Assembly: GCA_003265435.1 (NCBI GenBank)
Contig: NOXC01000005.1
Location: 1-64,000 of the forward strand
Direction: 5' to 3'
DNA: 64,000 nt
DNA from: Cellvibrionaceae bacterium AOL6
GTDB lineage: Bacteria; Pseudomonadota; Gammaproteobacteria; Pseudomonadales; Cellvibrionaceae
Numbering within the stretch: the first letter of the stretch is position 1; the number at the start of each line of letters is the position of its first letter. Below, piece by piece: positions 1 to 9,294 of this stretch. The translations under genes were made by a program, and so were the position numbers. The notes under the pieces are model-generated. The model was given only the letters and a program-made list of their open reading frames with translations, did no database searches and was not told where the DNA came from.

Positions 1-2
1 GA

Positions 3-821
3 CTAGGGTTCGAGGACTTTGAGTTCGATGCGGCGGAATTCGGTGGGTGCGCTTTCGGCTTGAATGGCGATGTAGCCGGAACCGATCAGTGCTGGCTGGG
101 ATGCGATGCCCAACGACTCAGCGACTTGCTCCTCGTACACCAGAGGACCATAGCGCATCACTTCCTCACCGTTGATTCGATGAATCATCAGGTCGGCGCC
201 ATGCACTTCCACTTCAGCCACCACCCATTGGTCCCCCTCATAGCTCGCTGAAGCGGAGTTAATGCAGTGCTCCGTGCGTAGCTGGCCATCCATCATGACA
301 TGGGTGCCCGGGGTGCACAGGTTACCGGTGCTGCGAGTTTCGCCTTCAGCGGCGCCGAGGAGTTGCACTTCGATGCTGGTGGGGAAGTCCTGCTCCAGCG
401 CCATGGTCTCGGGCGCCTGACTGTGTAACATCAGCCCGTTATTTGCTCTCGCCCACGCAGGTGCTTGTGCGACTTGTTCACCCACGAAGCGGTATTCAGC
501 GCGCACGATGTAATGGCTATAGGGTTGAGCGTAAAACAGGTGGCCAAATTCTCCGCCGAAATCCCCGTAGTGATCGTAGCTGACGGTCAACACGCCATCT
601 CGAACACCAAAGGTATCTAGGTAGTTTTCGCCGAGCGGTTGCCCTTTGAATTTAGGTGTCCAACCCGCGAGGCTCTCTCCATCAAACAGGCTGATCCAGC
701 GCTCATCGTGCTGGTGAGCCTCGTTGCTGTTTTGTGCACTACAACCCGTTAACCATGAAAATACCATCGCCGCTGACACGACCATCCCGGCCTTGCGCAC
801 GCGTTCGAGATGTTTCACCAT
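3..821 (-). CDS. DUF1080 (3-keto-disaccharide hydrolase-like) lipoprotein
   Basis: The predicted product is a 272-residue lipoprotein with a DUF1080 / 3-keto-disaccharide hydrolase domain, a concanavalin-like fold found in secreted sugar-active proteins. A signal peptide ends in the lipobox LTGC (Cys27), and the domain opens with the typical WISLFDGESLAGW stretch. I chose the internal ATG at 821, not the upstream start, because GAGGAGG sits just before it and it begins the signal peptide. The stop codon lies at 3-5, so the gene is complete. It is transcribed away from the ATP-grasp operon at 1025 and nothing shows a functional link. The substrate is unknown. The family call is fairly sure; the catalytic role is inferred from family only. 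Confidence 0.75.
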   Translation of the reverse strand: MVKHLERVRKAGMVVSAAMVFSWLTGCSAQNSNEAHQHDERWISLFDGESLAGWTPKFKGQPLGENYLDTFGVRDGVLTVSYDHYGDFGGEFGHLFYAQPYSHYIVRAEYRFVGEQVAQAPAWARANNGLMLHSQAPETMALEQDFPTSIEVQLLGAAEGETRSTGNLCTPGTHVMMDGQLRTEHCINSASASYEGDQWVVAEVEVHGADLMIHRINGEEVMRYGPLVYEEQVAESLGIASQPALIGSGYIAIQAESAPTEFRRIELKVLEP

Positions 822-1024
822 TCTCCCCGTCCTCCTCGTTATTGTCATTTGCACTCTTTGCGAGCATTGTAGCCGAAATATATATGACAAATACCGCTCG
901 GCCAAGCCCGACTGCCAAGCTTCGCCGGGTTGATCTCGTATGACGGGAATGGAAAACAGATGGACGCTTGCCGTGAAAGTGCCATAATGCTGCGCTATAA
1001 CTTACACTCAGCCACCACCCCGGG

Positions 1025-3616
1025 ATGCCTGTGTCACACCAAAGTCAGTCAAGTTCACAGAGCCAGGGCACCATCCGCCAAGACGCTTTATCCTACCCGT
1101 TTGATACTCAGGTTCGCCTCGATGAAGTGTATACGCGAGACGGCCAGGTAAGAGAACATTGGCAGTATGTGCTCGACAGTCTGCAGTCCTTAGGCAACCA
1201 GGCCTTTGCTGAGCGCCAGGAAAAAGCCCTGCGCATCCTGCGGGACGACGGCGCGACCTACAATATTTACAGTGAACAGAACTCACCCAGCCGCACTTGG
1301 GGGCTGGACCTCGTCCCCGCTCTGATCAGTAGCGAAGAGTGGGCCAGCATCGAAGCCGGCCTGCTGGAACGCGCCGAACTGTTTAACCTCATTCTCAAAG
1401 ATTTATATGGTCCCCGCGAACTCATCCGCAAAGGGGTGATTCCACCGGAGGCCCTCTTTGCTCACCGCGGTTTTTTAAGGGCCTGTCAAAATCTGAGCCT
1501 GCCCGGTGAACACGACTTGATCCTGCACGCCGTGGATATGATGCGCGACGATCAGGGCAACATGTGTGTCATGACCGACAGAACACAAAGCCCGAGCGGA
1601 GCCGGATATGCGCTCGAAAATCGCACGGTCATGAGCCGCGTTCTGCCGAGCCTGTTTCGAGATAGCCAGGTGCATCGACTCGCGGCGTTTTTCCAGAAGT
1701 TGCGAGCCAAGCTGAACAGCCTTGCGCCCAATCTGGAGAAACAACCTCGCGTGGTTGTACTCACCCCTGGCGCGCACAACGAAACCTATTTTGAACACGC
1801 CTACATCGCGAACTATCTGGGACTGGATCTGGTTCAGAGTGGTGACCTCGTCGTGCGCAATGGCTACGTGTGGATGAAGTCCCTCGATGGCCTGACGCGG
1901 GTTGACGTGATCTTACGTCGAGTTGACGACTGGTATTGTGACCCTGTTGAACTGCGCAGCGACTCGCAGCTCGGTGTCGCCAATTTACTGGAAGTGGTGC
2001 GTGCAGGACACGTCATCATTGCCAACCCACTCGGCTCTGGTGTGCTTGAGAACCCGGTTTTCCTGAAGTACCTGCCTCAAATGGCAAAGGCCTTGCTGGG
2101 TCGTGAATTGCGTTTGCAATCCGTGAACACCTACTGGGGCGGAGACCCGAAAGACGCCGAATACATTCAAAACAACCTCGATCAATTGGTGATCAAACCG
2201 ATATTTCGCGGGAACGGGACGCGCAGTGTCATTACCTCCGAGCTGACCGCCAACCAGCGCAAAGACATGCTGACGCTGATGCGGGAAAGACCCTTGGAGT
2301 TTGTTGCGCAACCGATGCTGCAAGCAAGTCACCTGCCGAGTTTCGTCAACGGCGAACTGAAACCCAGGCCCGCCCTGCTTCGTACCTTCGCTGTCGCGAG
2401 CGACACCTCCTACATGTTGATGCCCGGTGGCCTGACGCGCGTCGCAGTGGAGTCGAGCAGTTTTATTATTTCAAACCAGACCGGCTCGCTGAGTAAAGAC
2501 ACCTGGGTGATCGCCTCTGAACCTGAGCGCAAACTCGACCTTGATGAGATGCATGAAACCCTGCTCAGCTCACGAGACCAGGAGCTGATCAGCCTGCCCA
2601 GCCGCGTGGTGGAGAATTTGTTCTGGATGGGACGCTACGCCGAGCGCGCCGAAGCGTCCCTGCGCATACTCCGTACCGTGTTTATGCTGCTCAACGGAGA
2701 GGAAAGCATCTCCGATACCTGTCGTCGCATTCTGTTATCTGCGGTCACCGAAGTCAGTTCTACTCACCCCGGCTTCGTCGATGCGCCTGACAGTCTCATT
2801 GCATCACCCGACGAAGAATTGTTACTCGTGGTTCGCGATGCCGATCGACTCGGCAGCGTACGCTCCAACCTCAATGCGATGCTGTTCTGCTCGGATGAAA
2901 GCAAGGAGCTGCTCTCTTCCGATACTTTGCGTGTCATTAACGACATTCGCGATGCCTTAAACGAACTCGACACCGCCCTCCAAGGCGGCCTGGCCTCGGC
3001 GCCAGAAGAAGCACTCGATCCCCTTGTGACCGCCCTCATGGCACTCTCCGGACTCAGCCACGAGAGCATGGTGCACGGCGTCGGTTGGCGCTTTATGGAA
3101 ATGGGCCGGCGACTCGAACGCGGCACGCAAACCGCCAACATCATCCGTGAGTTACTTGTGCCGGAGGTGAACCCGAGTGACCAGCAGGTGTTGATCGAAG
3201 CCATGCTGCTTACAATGGAAACATTGATCAGCTACCGACGTCGCTACCGCGCGCGCATGGGTGTGCAGAGCAGCCTCGACTTGGTCATGATGGACACCTC
3301 GAATCCGCGCTCGCTGCTCTATCAGATCGACAAGCTTGCCGAACATATTCAGCACCTGCCCAAGGCCCCGGACAACCGCCACGAACTGGCTACCGAGGAG
3401 CGCGCTATTCTGGAAGCACAGACCTCGATTCGCTTGTCATTGCTGACGGAGCTCAGCAACGTGCGCGACGAAGGTCAGCGAAAAATGCTGCTTGCCTGTC
3501 TCGACCGGCTGAGCGAACTATTAGGCACCATGAGTAACCTGATCACAGACAAATACTTCGATCATCGTGAGACCTCGCACCAGCTCGTCAGGAGCACTTG
3601 GGACACCGCACAATGA
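1025..3616 (+). CDS. Circularly permuted ATP-grasp / Alpha-E fusion protein (amidoligase-type)
   Basis: This 863-residue protein has an N-terminal circularly permuted ATP-grasp domain (about residues 60-500) and a C-terminal Alpha-E domain (from about residue 520, opening with ENLFWMGRYAERAE). Family landmarks include LTPGAHNETYFEHAY, the DVILRRVDDWYCDP block and VIKPIFRGNGTRSV. ATP-grasp enzymes join carboxylates to amines, and comparative genomics predicts that this family makes or attaches small peptides; the real substrate is not known. The stop overlaps the ATG of the transglutaminase-like gene (ATGA), so the two are probably translationally coupled. The start at 1025 lacks a clear ribosome-binding site and is the least certain point. 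Length fits fused family members. Confidence 0.85.
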   Translation: MPVSHQSQSSSQSQGTIRQDALSYPFDTQVRLDEVYTRDGQVREHWQYVLDSLQSLGNQAFAERQEKALRILRDDGATYNIYSEQNSPSRTWGLDLVPALISSEEWASIEAGLLERAELFNLILKDLYGPRELIRKGVIPPEALFAHRGFLRACQNLSLPGEHDLILHAVDMMRDDQGNMCVMTDRTQSPSGAGYALENRTVMSRVLPSLFRDSQVHRLAAFFQKLRAKLNSLAPNLEKQPRVVVLTPGAHNETYFEHAYIANYLGLDLVQSGDLVVRNGYVWMKSLDGLTRVDVILRRVDDWYCDPVELRSDSQLGVANLLEVVRAGHVIIANPLGSGVLENPVFLKYLPQMAKALLGRELRLQSVNTYWGGDPKDAEYIQNNLDQLVIKPIFRGNGTRSVITSELTANQRKDMLTLMRERPLEFVAQPMLQASHLPSFVNGELKPRPALLRTFAVASDTSYMLMPGGLTRVAVESSSFIISNQTGSLSKDTWVIASEPERKLDLDEMHETLLSSRDQELISLPSRVVENLFWMGRYAERAEASLRILRTVFMLLNGEESISDTCRRILLSAVTEVSSTHPGFVDAPDSLIASPDEELLLVVRDADRLGSVRSNLNAMLFCSDESKELLSSDTLRVINDIRDALNELDTALQGGLASAPEEALDPLVTALMALSGLSHESMVHGVGWRFMEMGRRLERGTQTANIIRELLVPEVNPSDQQVLIEAMLLTMETLISYRRRYRARMGVQSSLDLVMMDTSNPRSLLYQIDKLAEHIQHLPKAPDNRHELATEERAILEAQTSIRLSLLTELSNVRDEGQRKMLLACLDRLSELLGTMSNLITDKYFDHRETSHQLVRSTWDTAQ

Positions 3617-4491
3617 AGTACCGAATCAAACACATTACCGAATACCTCTACGCGAACCGAGTGAGCCATTGCTACAACGTCGCGCATATGAACCCGCGCA
3701 ATACGCTGCGGCAAAAGTGCCTGAGTGCGCGGGTCAGTGTGTCTCCTGCAACCAGCCATGCCAGCAAGCGCGAGGACTACTTCGGCAACACTGCGTACCA
3801 TTTCGAAATTCAGCGACCGCATAAAAAATTAATCATCACCGCGGAATCCGAAGTCAATACCGATCCACAGCACTCCAAGCTCAAGCTCGATTTCGGCTTA
3901 TCCTGCGCTCAAGCGCGCGAACTGCTCCGCACATCCACACAAGCGGATGTGCTCTTGTCTCGAGAGTTCCTGCTGGACTCGTCCATGGTGAAAGCGCTGC
4001 CTGCGCTGCGCGACTACGCGGGCCCCTCTTTCCAGGAAGACCGACCACTGCTGTCCTGCGTGCAGGATTTAACGCATCGGATTTTCACGGATTTCAAATA
4101 CTGCCCCGAATCCACCACCGTAGCGACGCCGGTTCTGGAGGTACTCGAGAAACGCAAAGGCGTCTGTCAAGATTTCGCGCACTTGGAGATCGGCTGCCTC
4201 AGAGCGATGGGCTTCCCAGCCAAATACGTCAGCGGCTATATTGAGACTCTGCCACCACCAGGGCAAGAGAAGCTGGTCGGTACGGACGCAAGCCATGCAT
4301 GGATTTCCGTGTACTCTCCCACCGAAGGCTGGTTTGAATTCGATCCCACCAACGATTGCCTTGCCGGTGAGCAACACATTATTACCGCGTGGGGCCGTGA
4401 CTATTTTGATGTCACGCCACTGCGCGGCGTGATTTTTGGTGGTGGGGAAAACCCTGTACTGAACATTTCGGTCGACGTAGCGCGTATTTAA
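3613..4491 (+). CDS. Transglutaminase-like cysteine protease family protein
   Basis: The 292-residue protein has the bacterial transglutaminase-like N-terminal region followed by a transglutaminase-like core. The catalytic triad is visible as Cys in KGVCQDFAH (about 184), His in DASHAWISV (about 226) and Asp in FEFDPTND (about 244), so it should be active as a protease, amidase or transamidase. No signal peptide is seen, which suggests the cytoplasm. The ATG at 3613 overlaps the stop of the ATP-grasp gene by four bases; a TTG at 3598 is also in frame but too close to its GGAG. Pairing with ATP-grasp/Alpha-E proteins is a recurrent association, so this protein may cleave or remodel what the ligase makes. 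That role is inferred. Confidence 0.85.
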   Translation: MKYRIKHITEYLYANRVSHCYNVAHMNPRNTLRQKCLSARVSVSPATSHASKREDYFGNTAYHFEIQRPHKKLIITAESEVNTDPQHSKLKLDFGLSCAQARELLRTSTQADVLLSREFLLDSSMVKALPALRDYAGPSFQEDRPLLSCVQDLTHRIFTDFKYCPESTTVATPVLEVLEKRKGVCQDFAHLEIGCLRAMGFPAKYVSGYIETLPPPGQEKLVGTDASHAWISVYSPTEGWFEFDPTNDCLAGEQHIITAWGRDYFDVTPLRGVIFGGGENPVLNISVDVARI

Positions 4492-4528
4492 CGCGCTCGG
4501 CCCGCATACACTTTATCTCGAGAACTCC

Positions 4529-5242
4529 ATGTTACTTCAGCACATTGGCCGGGCGTTCAAGCGGAACGTCGTACCCGGTTTAATATTGCAATGTTTCGCG
4601 CTATCCATAGCACTCTGCTACTTCCTCTGGCCCGAATCACACGGCGTCTTTTTATTTTTCTCCGAGCTGAAAGCCACTCATGGATGGCGCTATGCGTTTA
4701 TCGCCACCGCCTTATTTGGTGGCTTTCTGCCGTGCGTGTATTTAATTGCAAGCGGGCAAATACAGGATAAATGGCTCCAAGCGCTGCTGTTCTATACTCT
4801 CTTCTGGGCTATCAAGGGTGTAGAGGTCGATCTGTTCTACCAGGTTCAGTCGTATTGGTTTGGGCATGAGGCGACTCTGCGCACAATCATCACGAAAACA
4901 GCGGTCGATCAGTTTCTCTACTCTGCGCTCTGGGCCGCGCCCAGCATCGTTTTAGTCTATCTATGGCGGGATTGCGGCTTCAATGTGCGACGATGGTGGC
5001 GGGAAGCACGCAAGCCCGATCTCTGGCGTATCACCGTGCCCACCGTTATCTTTTCTAACTGGATAGTCTGGATTCCGGCCGTTTCGATTATTTATAGCAT
5101 GCCCTCTGAGTTGCAGCTTCCGTTGTTTAACATCGTTCTGTGCTTTTTTGTGCTGCTACTTGCTACGCTAAGCCGGAAAGAGGAACGCGGGAACGACACA
5201 GACTTGGACGAGGTCCCAGCAGTAGAGCCCGTGCGCGAATAG
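4529..5242 (+). CDS. Mpv17-like integral membrane protein
   Basis: The 237-residue protein has about six hydrophobic segments and no signal peptide, so it is probably an inner-membrane protein. The second half resembles the eukaryotic Mpv17/PMP22 family: KTAVDQFLYSALW matches the conserved DQ segment, and WIPAVSIIYSMP followed by a last helix ending LSRK matches the W-PA-Y-P signature of the family C terminus. The comparison is from memory and distant. The gene starts 37 bases after the transglutaminase-like gene on the same strand, so it is probably the third cistron. The C-terminal tail is acidic (EVPAVEPVRE). Function is unknown; Mpv17 proteins are described as membrane channels. Confidence 0.55.
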   Translation: MLLQHIGRAFKRNVVPGLILQCFALSIALCYFLWPESHGVFLFFSELKATHGWRYAFIATALFGGFLPCVYLIASGQIQDKWLQALLFYTLFWAIKGVEVDLFYQVQSYWFGHEATLRTIITKTAVDQFLYSALWAAPSIVLVYLWRDCGFNVRRWWREARKPDLWRITVPTVIFSNWIVWIPAVSIIYSMPSELQLPLFNIVLCFFVLLLATLSRKEERGNDTDLDEVPAVEPVRE

Positions 5243-5254
5243 CAAACGCGTCAC

Positions 5255-5284
5255 AACAGTTCGAGGCAAGATCATCGAACTGTT
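5255..5284. terminator. Bidirectional intrinsic terminator between convergent genes
   Basis: Two perfect ten-base arms, AACAGTTCGA and TCGAACTGTT, flank a ten-base loop between the Mpv17-like gene and mscS, which converge here. Short T and A stretches at the arm ends would let it act in both directions. Confidence 0.65.
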
Positions 5285-6835
5285 TTACTCATCCCCCTCT
5301 ATGTCGCCATCATTGTCCTGATTTTTTGCACCGTCCCCTCGTGAGGGCTCCACTTTTTGCGTATTCGGACTGTCTTCGTTCGCAGCCTTGTTTCGGGCAG
5401 CGTCGAGCAGTTCCACCTTCGCGCTCGGCGCGCTGCCGTCGTGGTTTTCGCCAAAGTACAGGGTTTGATGTGGGAAGGGAATCTCGATGTTGTATTTATC
5501 AAAGGCCATTTTGATACGGCGGTTAAACTCGCGCCCGACCGTCCATTGTTGTATCGGTTTCGTTTTGATACGCGCTTTCACCACCACGGCACTGTCATCA
5601 AATTTATCCAGCCCCATAATCTCCAGGGGCTCGAGAATCAATTGATTGAATTCTTCATCCGCTCTGACGTCTTCATCGATTTCTTTGAGCACCGACATCA
5701 CCTTATCGACATCTTCCCGGTAAGCAACGCCAATATCGAAAATATAGTAGCTGAATTCCTTCGTCCAATTCTCCACGATCGAGATCTCACTGAACGGAAC
5801 CGTATACACGATGCCCGCCAAATCCCGCAACTGCACTTTGCGTATCGTAATTTTTTCCACCAGCCCGATCTTGCCTCCCACGGAGGCCACATCACCTACC
5901 TGCATCAAGTCTTCGATGATAATGATCATGCCGGTAATTACGTCCTTCACAAGCGTTTGCGCACCGAAGCCAATTGCGAAGCCCACGACGCCGGCACCGG
6001 CTAACAAGGGCATGATATTGATCCCAATTTCGGACAGCAGCGTCAAGCCGAATAGAATTGCGATGGTGGCGTAAATGAAGTTCAATATAATGGGCTTGAG
6101 CGTATCGGCTCGTGCGGTGGATCGAAAGGCCTGCTTTCGGAACAGCAATTCAATTGCGATGTGAGATATTTCGATCAAGGTAAACGCAATTGCGCCAATA
6201 AAGGTAATTTGCAGCAATTTATCGAACAGGTGCCTGAGGTTGCCGTCCTCAACGAACACGTCCGCGTCGGCATCCCAATAGGCGCGCAATGCCGCATAGA
6301 ATAGAAGGAGCGTTGCCGCGGCAAGCACCACTGCAAAAAATTTTCGATAGTAGCGAATTCGTCCTCGAGCTTCAGCTCGCGTCAGCCGACTGATTGCCGA
6401 GGCTATGCGTGACAACAGTAAATACAGCAGGCCGAATGCCAGGCCGTAACAGAGCAACATCACCCCCAGGATGATGACACTGCCCAGTATCATGCCAGAC
6501 ACACTGTCGAGCAGCCCCCATTGCTTGAGCTGTTCGGTAAAAGCATCGATGCCAAGGTCGGTAATGTCACCCACTGCGGATAATTCTTCGAGCTCTAGGT
6601 GCAAAGGGTTGTCTGAGCCGTTTTCGCTTTCCGAGCTATCGTCATCGGCGCGTTTTTCATCATCTGACGCTTCGGCCTCAGAATCTTGAGCTTGCGCTTC
6701 GCGCTGAGCAGCGGAGGACTGAGCGGCTGCAGCTATGGGCACAACGCTGCCATAGGCATCAAGGGATGACGCCAGCATCAGCAACATCAGCACTGCAATC
6801 CCGGGAATGACATTTCGGCGGATATCTTTATTCAT
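5285..6835 (-). CDS. MscS-family mechanosensitive ion channel
   Basis: The 516-residue protein is a small-conductance mechanosensitive channel that releases solutes when membrane tension rises. It has an N-terminal signal-like segment, an acidic, Ser/Glu/Asp-rich periplasmic stretch, several membrane helices, and the MscS pore helix and beta domain (GAGVVGFAIGFGAQTLVKD, then the GDVASVGGKIGLVEKI block). It is larger than E. coli MscS (286 residues) because of the extra N-terminal part, and the tail is hydrophilic and acidic. I placed the start at the ATG at 6835; an in-frame start at 6877 is possible but lies inside the hairpin. It lies 48 bases downstream of the small lipoprotein gene and may share its sigma-54-like promoter if the intervening hairpin is leaky. 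Confidence 0.88.
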   Translation of the reverse strand: MNKDIRRNVIPGIAVLMLLMLASSLDAYGSVVPIAAAAQSSAAQREAQAQDSEAEASDDEKRADDDSSESENGSDNPLHLELEELSAVGDITDLGIDAFTEQLKQWGLLDSVSGMILGSVIILGVMLLCYGLAFGLLYLLLSRIASAISRLTRAEARGRIRYYRKFFAVVLAAATLLLFYAALRAYWDADADVFVEDGNLRHLFDKLLQITFIGAIAFTLIEISHIAIELLFRKQAFRSTARADTLKPIILNFIYATIAILFGLTLLSEIGINIMPLLAGAGVVGFAIGFGAQTLVKDVITGMIIIIEDLMQVGDVASVGGKIGLVEKITIRKVQLRDLAGIVYTVPFSEISIVENWTKEFSYYIFDIGVAYREDVDKVMSVLKEIDEDVRADEEFNQLILEPLEIMGLDKFDDSAVVVKARIKTKPIQQWTVGREFNRRIKMAFDKYNIEIPFPHQTLYFGENHDGSAPSAKVELLDAARNKAANEDSPNTQKVEPSRGDGAKNQDNDGDIEGDE

Positions 6836-6849
6836 AGAGGGCAACGAAG

Positions 6850-6870
6850 GGGGCCGTGAAGGCCCCTTTT
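6850..6870. terminator. GC-rich hairpin between the small lipoprotein gene and mscS
   Basis: GGGGCC and GGCCCC flank the loop GTGAA, followed by four T on the plus strand and only a weak T-rich stretch on the minus strand. Since both neighbouring genes are on the minus strand it may be a partial terminator setting their expression ratio. Confidence 0.45.
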
Positions 6871-6883
6871 CAATCAATGAGCG

Positions 6884-7156
6884 TTAGCAGTTGTTGTCCG
6901 TTACGTCATCACAGGCTTCCTGCGCGGCGTTCTTGGTTTTCTCTGCTGCGTCGCTCATTGCATCTTTAGCGTCACGCATGGCATCGCCAGTTGCGTCTTT
7001 AGCGTCGCTCATCGCATCACTGGTATCATCGCGCATTTCTTGAGTTTGCTCGTCAATATCCTCGCCGAGCTGCTCGATTTCACCGTCATTGCTATCACAA
7101 GCGCTCAACGCGCCAGCTAGAAGCCCCAGGGCCAAAAGTGTTTTTAAACGAGTCAT
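6884..7156 (-). CDS. Small lipoprotein with amphipathic Ala/Asp/Lys repeats
   Basis: The 90-residue product has a signal peptide ending in the lipobox LSAC (Cys20), then a short acidic linker and an amphipathic helix built from imperfect repeats of the type SDAKDAT, RDAKDAM, SDAAEKT. It ends with two cysteines (EACDDVTDNNC), which could form a disulfide. Such repeats resemble apolipoprotein or LEA-like helices that lie on membranes or protect proteins; no enzymatic function is suggested. AAGGAG lies at good spacing before the ATG at 7156. A sigma-54-like promoter lies at 7204-7220 and mscS follows. A related lipoprotein is encoded at 39587. The coding call is secure, the function unknown. Confidence 0.8.
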   Translation of the reverse strand: MTRLKTLLALGLLAGALSACDSNDGEIEQLGEDIDEQTQEMRDDTSDAMSDAKDATGDAMRDAKDAMSDAAEKTKNAAQEACDDVTDNNC

Positions 7157-7203
7157 AAGTCACTCCTTGTTGGGTATGAAAATAAACACACGTAATTAAC
7201 AAC

Positions 7204-7220
7204 AGCCAAAAGCATGCCAA
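7204..7220 (-). promoter_or_regulatory. Candidate sigma-54 promoter for lipoprotein/mscS
   Basis: Read on the minus strand the site is TTGGCATGCTTTTGGCT, with GG and GC exactly ten bases apart and a near-consensus -24 element. It lies about 50 bases before the lipoprotein start, leaving a leader of some 35-40 bases. The -12 element has one deviation (TGGCT for TTGCW). Confidence 0.55.
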
Positions 7221-7335
7221 CACAACAAAACGAAGCGCAATGGCCCGAAACGCGCGGAATGCAGAACAGCGCAACGCGGTCGTGTTGAAATCGTAGGTCG
7301 GATTGATGTCGAAATAGGATGGTAAGCTGAATTTA

Positions 7336-9294
7336 TTACAAGCAGGCGTGTAGGCTTTTCAGAGAAACAGGCTTCAGCAGATGTGCATCAAACACAGGGC
7401 GATCTTCCTCGGGCAATTCTGCACCACTGACGGCGATGAGCTTGGACTGACGCTCGGTTCCCGCTTGCCCCTGGCGGATCTCACTCGCGAGCGCTACGCC
7501 ATCGCCATCAGGCAAATTCAAATCCAGGAAAATGATGAGCGGCGTGTGCTTCCGTAAAAAGGCTCTCGCTTCCGCGACGCTGCCCGCAACATGCACGTCG
7601 TGGCCGCGCATTCGCACAAATTCCGCCATCACTTCCGCCGCGTCAAGTGCGTCGTCGACCACCAGGACACTTTCCTCGCCGCTCGACTCAAAACGCGCAT
7701 CCGGCACCTCATCAGCAGCAGACTCCTTCATCACGGCGCGCAACACATGCTGCAGGCATTTAAATAAGGCCGTGCGGTCCACCGGCTTTGCAAGAAAATG
7801 GGTAAACCCGGCCGCAAGATAATCCTCCTTGCTGCCTTTCATATTGGCGGCGGTCAGGGCCACTACCGGTTTATCAAAGCCTGACGCGCGCAAGGATTGG
7901 ATGGCCTCCACGCCACCCATCACGGGCATGTGGATATCCATAAATACTGCATCAAAGCGATTGCCGTCCTGCGCCAGGATATTCAACGCTTCAAGTCCGT
8001 TTTGTGCGAACTGTATGCTCACCCCACAGGATTCCACAAAGTGCCCAATCAAGCGCCGGATGTCTCTTAGGTCATCAACAATTAAAACGTGTCCGGAAAG
8101 GGAGGGAATCGATTCGTGCTGACCGCTTTCAAGGCCAGGGCTCAAGATCCAGCTTTCCTGCTCAACACCTTCCAGACTGCCGATGGGGAGCGTCACGGTA
8201 AACGCACTGCCAACATTTACGATGCTGCTTACCGAGATGTCGCCCCCCAACCTATGGACGATCTCACGACTGATGGTCAGACCCAAGCCAGTGCCGACAC
8301 GCCGGTGCCCCGCCTGATAAAACGGGTCAAAGATCGTATCGAGTTCACTTTTGGGTATGCCAACACCAGAATCTGTCACCGTAAACTGCAGCGCAAACGC
8401 GTTCTCCGTTGCGTCACAGGGCACGAGTGTGATCTTGAGGCTGACCTTACCCTCGTCCGTAAACTTGACCGCATTCATAAGCAAGTTGAGTAACACCTGT
8501 CGCAATCGAGTGGCGTCGCTTTCAATCAAGGTAGGCAAGGTTTCCGGTGCGTCTATACTAAAATGTAAGCTCTTATCACGCGCGGCCAGTTCAACGAGCA
8601 GGTATATGTCCGTCAGAAAAGGAAACAACGAAATGGGGCGAATGTCGAATTCGAGTTTGTCTGCCTCGATTTTAGACAGGTCAAGAATATCGTTTAACAG
8701 ACTGAGAAGATGCTTGCTGTTTCGGTGCACCACGTGAGCATAATCCAGTATGCGCGGCTGCGTTTCCAATTCTTTTTCAAGCAGCTCGGTGTAGCCAATA
8801 ATGGCCGCAAGCGGTGAACGTAGCTCATGGCTCAGATGCGCGAGAAAGTTACTCTTGGCTCGGTTCGCCTCCTCCGCCTTAATGCGTTCCACCCGCTCCC
8901 GCTCGGTATCACGTCGGGCAAGCGCGTAACGAATCGCAGTAGAGAGCCGATTCGCCTCCAACTCGCCCTTAAACACGTAGTCTACTGCCCCGGCTTCCAG
9001 CGCCATCGCATCCAGCTCTTTATCACGCGAGCCGGTCAGAAAAATGATCGGCGCTTCGAAACCGAGCTCGTGCGCCTCGCGCAGCAGAGAAATACCGTTC
9101 GTCGCGCCGAGGTTGTAATCAAGCAAGCACAAATCGCATTCATTTCTTTCGAGCGCCTGGCGTCCCAACTCTGCGGACGCCGCGCGCTCGATACTGACAT
9201 TCAGTGTATCGATTTCCTCGATCACATCGCTGACGAGAATGAAATCGTCTTCGTCATCCTCGATCACCAATACACGGATGGCAGTCTGAATCAC
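7336..9294 (-). CDS. Hybrid histidine kinase with three receiver domains (REC-HisKA-HATPase-REC-REC)
   Basis: This 652-residue cytoplasmic protein has an N-terminal receiver (phospho-acceptor in LCLLDYNLG), a HisKA domain with the H-box LSHELRSPLAAIIGY (about 155-215), a HATPase domain (NAVKF, DSGVGIP, GTGLGLTIS), and two further receivers (FMDIHMPVMGG; IFLDLNLPDGDG). It lacks membrane helices and a sensory domain, so its input should come from phosphotransfer to the first receiver. The GTG start follows directly after the TAG of the single-domain regulator. It is the last gene of a five-gene same-strand phosphorelay that starts with the NtrC-type gene. The last receiver ends about three residues after its final helix begins, near the C terminus. 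Confidence 0.88.
   Translation of the reverse strand: MIQTAIRVLVIEDDEDDFILVSDVIEEIDTLNVSIERAASAELGRQALERNECDLCLLDYNLGATNGISLLREAHELGFEAPIIFLTGSRDKELDAMALEAGAVDYVFKGELEANRLSTAIRYALARRDTERERVERIKAEEANRAKSNFLAHLSHELRSPLAAIIGYTELLEKELETQPRILDYAHVVHRNSKHLLSLLNDILDLSKIEADKLEFDIRPISLFPFLTDIYLLVELAARDKSLHFSIDAPETLPTLIESDATRLRQVLLNLLMNAVKFTDEGKVSLKITLVPCDATENAFALQFTVTDSGVGIPKSELDTIFDPFYQAGHRRVGTGLGLTISREIVHRLGGDISVSSIVNVGSAFTVTLPIGSLEGVEQESWILSPGLESGQHESIPSLSGHVLIVDDLRDIRRLIGHFVESCGVSIQFAQNGLEALNILAQDGNRFDAVFMDIHMPVMGGVEAIQSLRASGFDKPVVALTAANMKGSKEDYLAAGFTHFLAKPVDRTALFKCLQHVLRAVMKESAADEVPDARFESSGEESVLVVDDALDAAEVMAEFVRMRGHDVHVAGSVAEARAFLRKHTPLIIFLDLNLPDGDGVALASEIRQGQAGTERQSKLIAVSGAELPEEDRPVFDAHLLKPVSLKSLHACL

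Noticed and set aside
5357-6004. 215-codon plus-strand frame
   Set aside because: It is antisense to the clearly coding MscS domain and has no recognisable motif.
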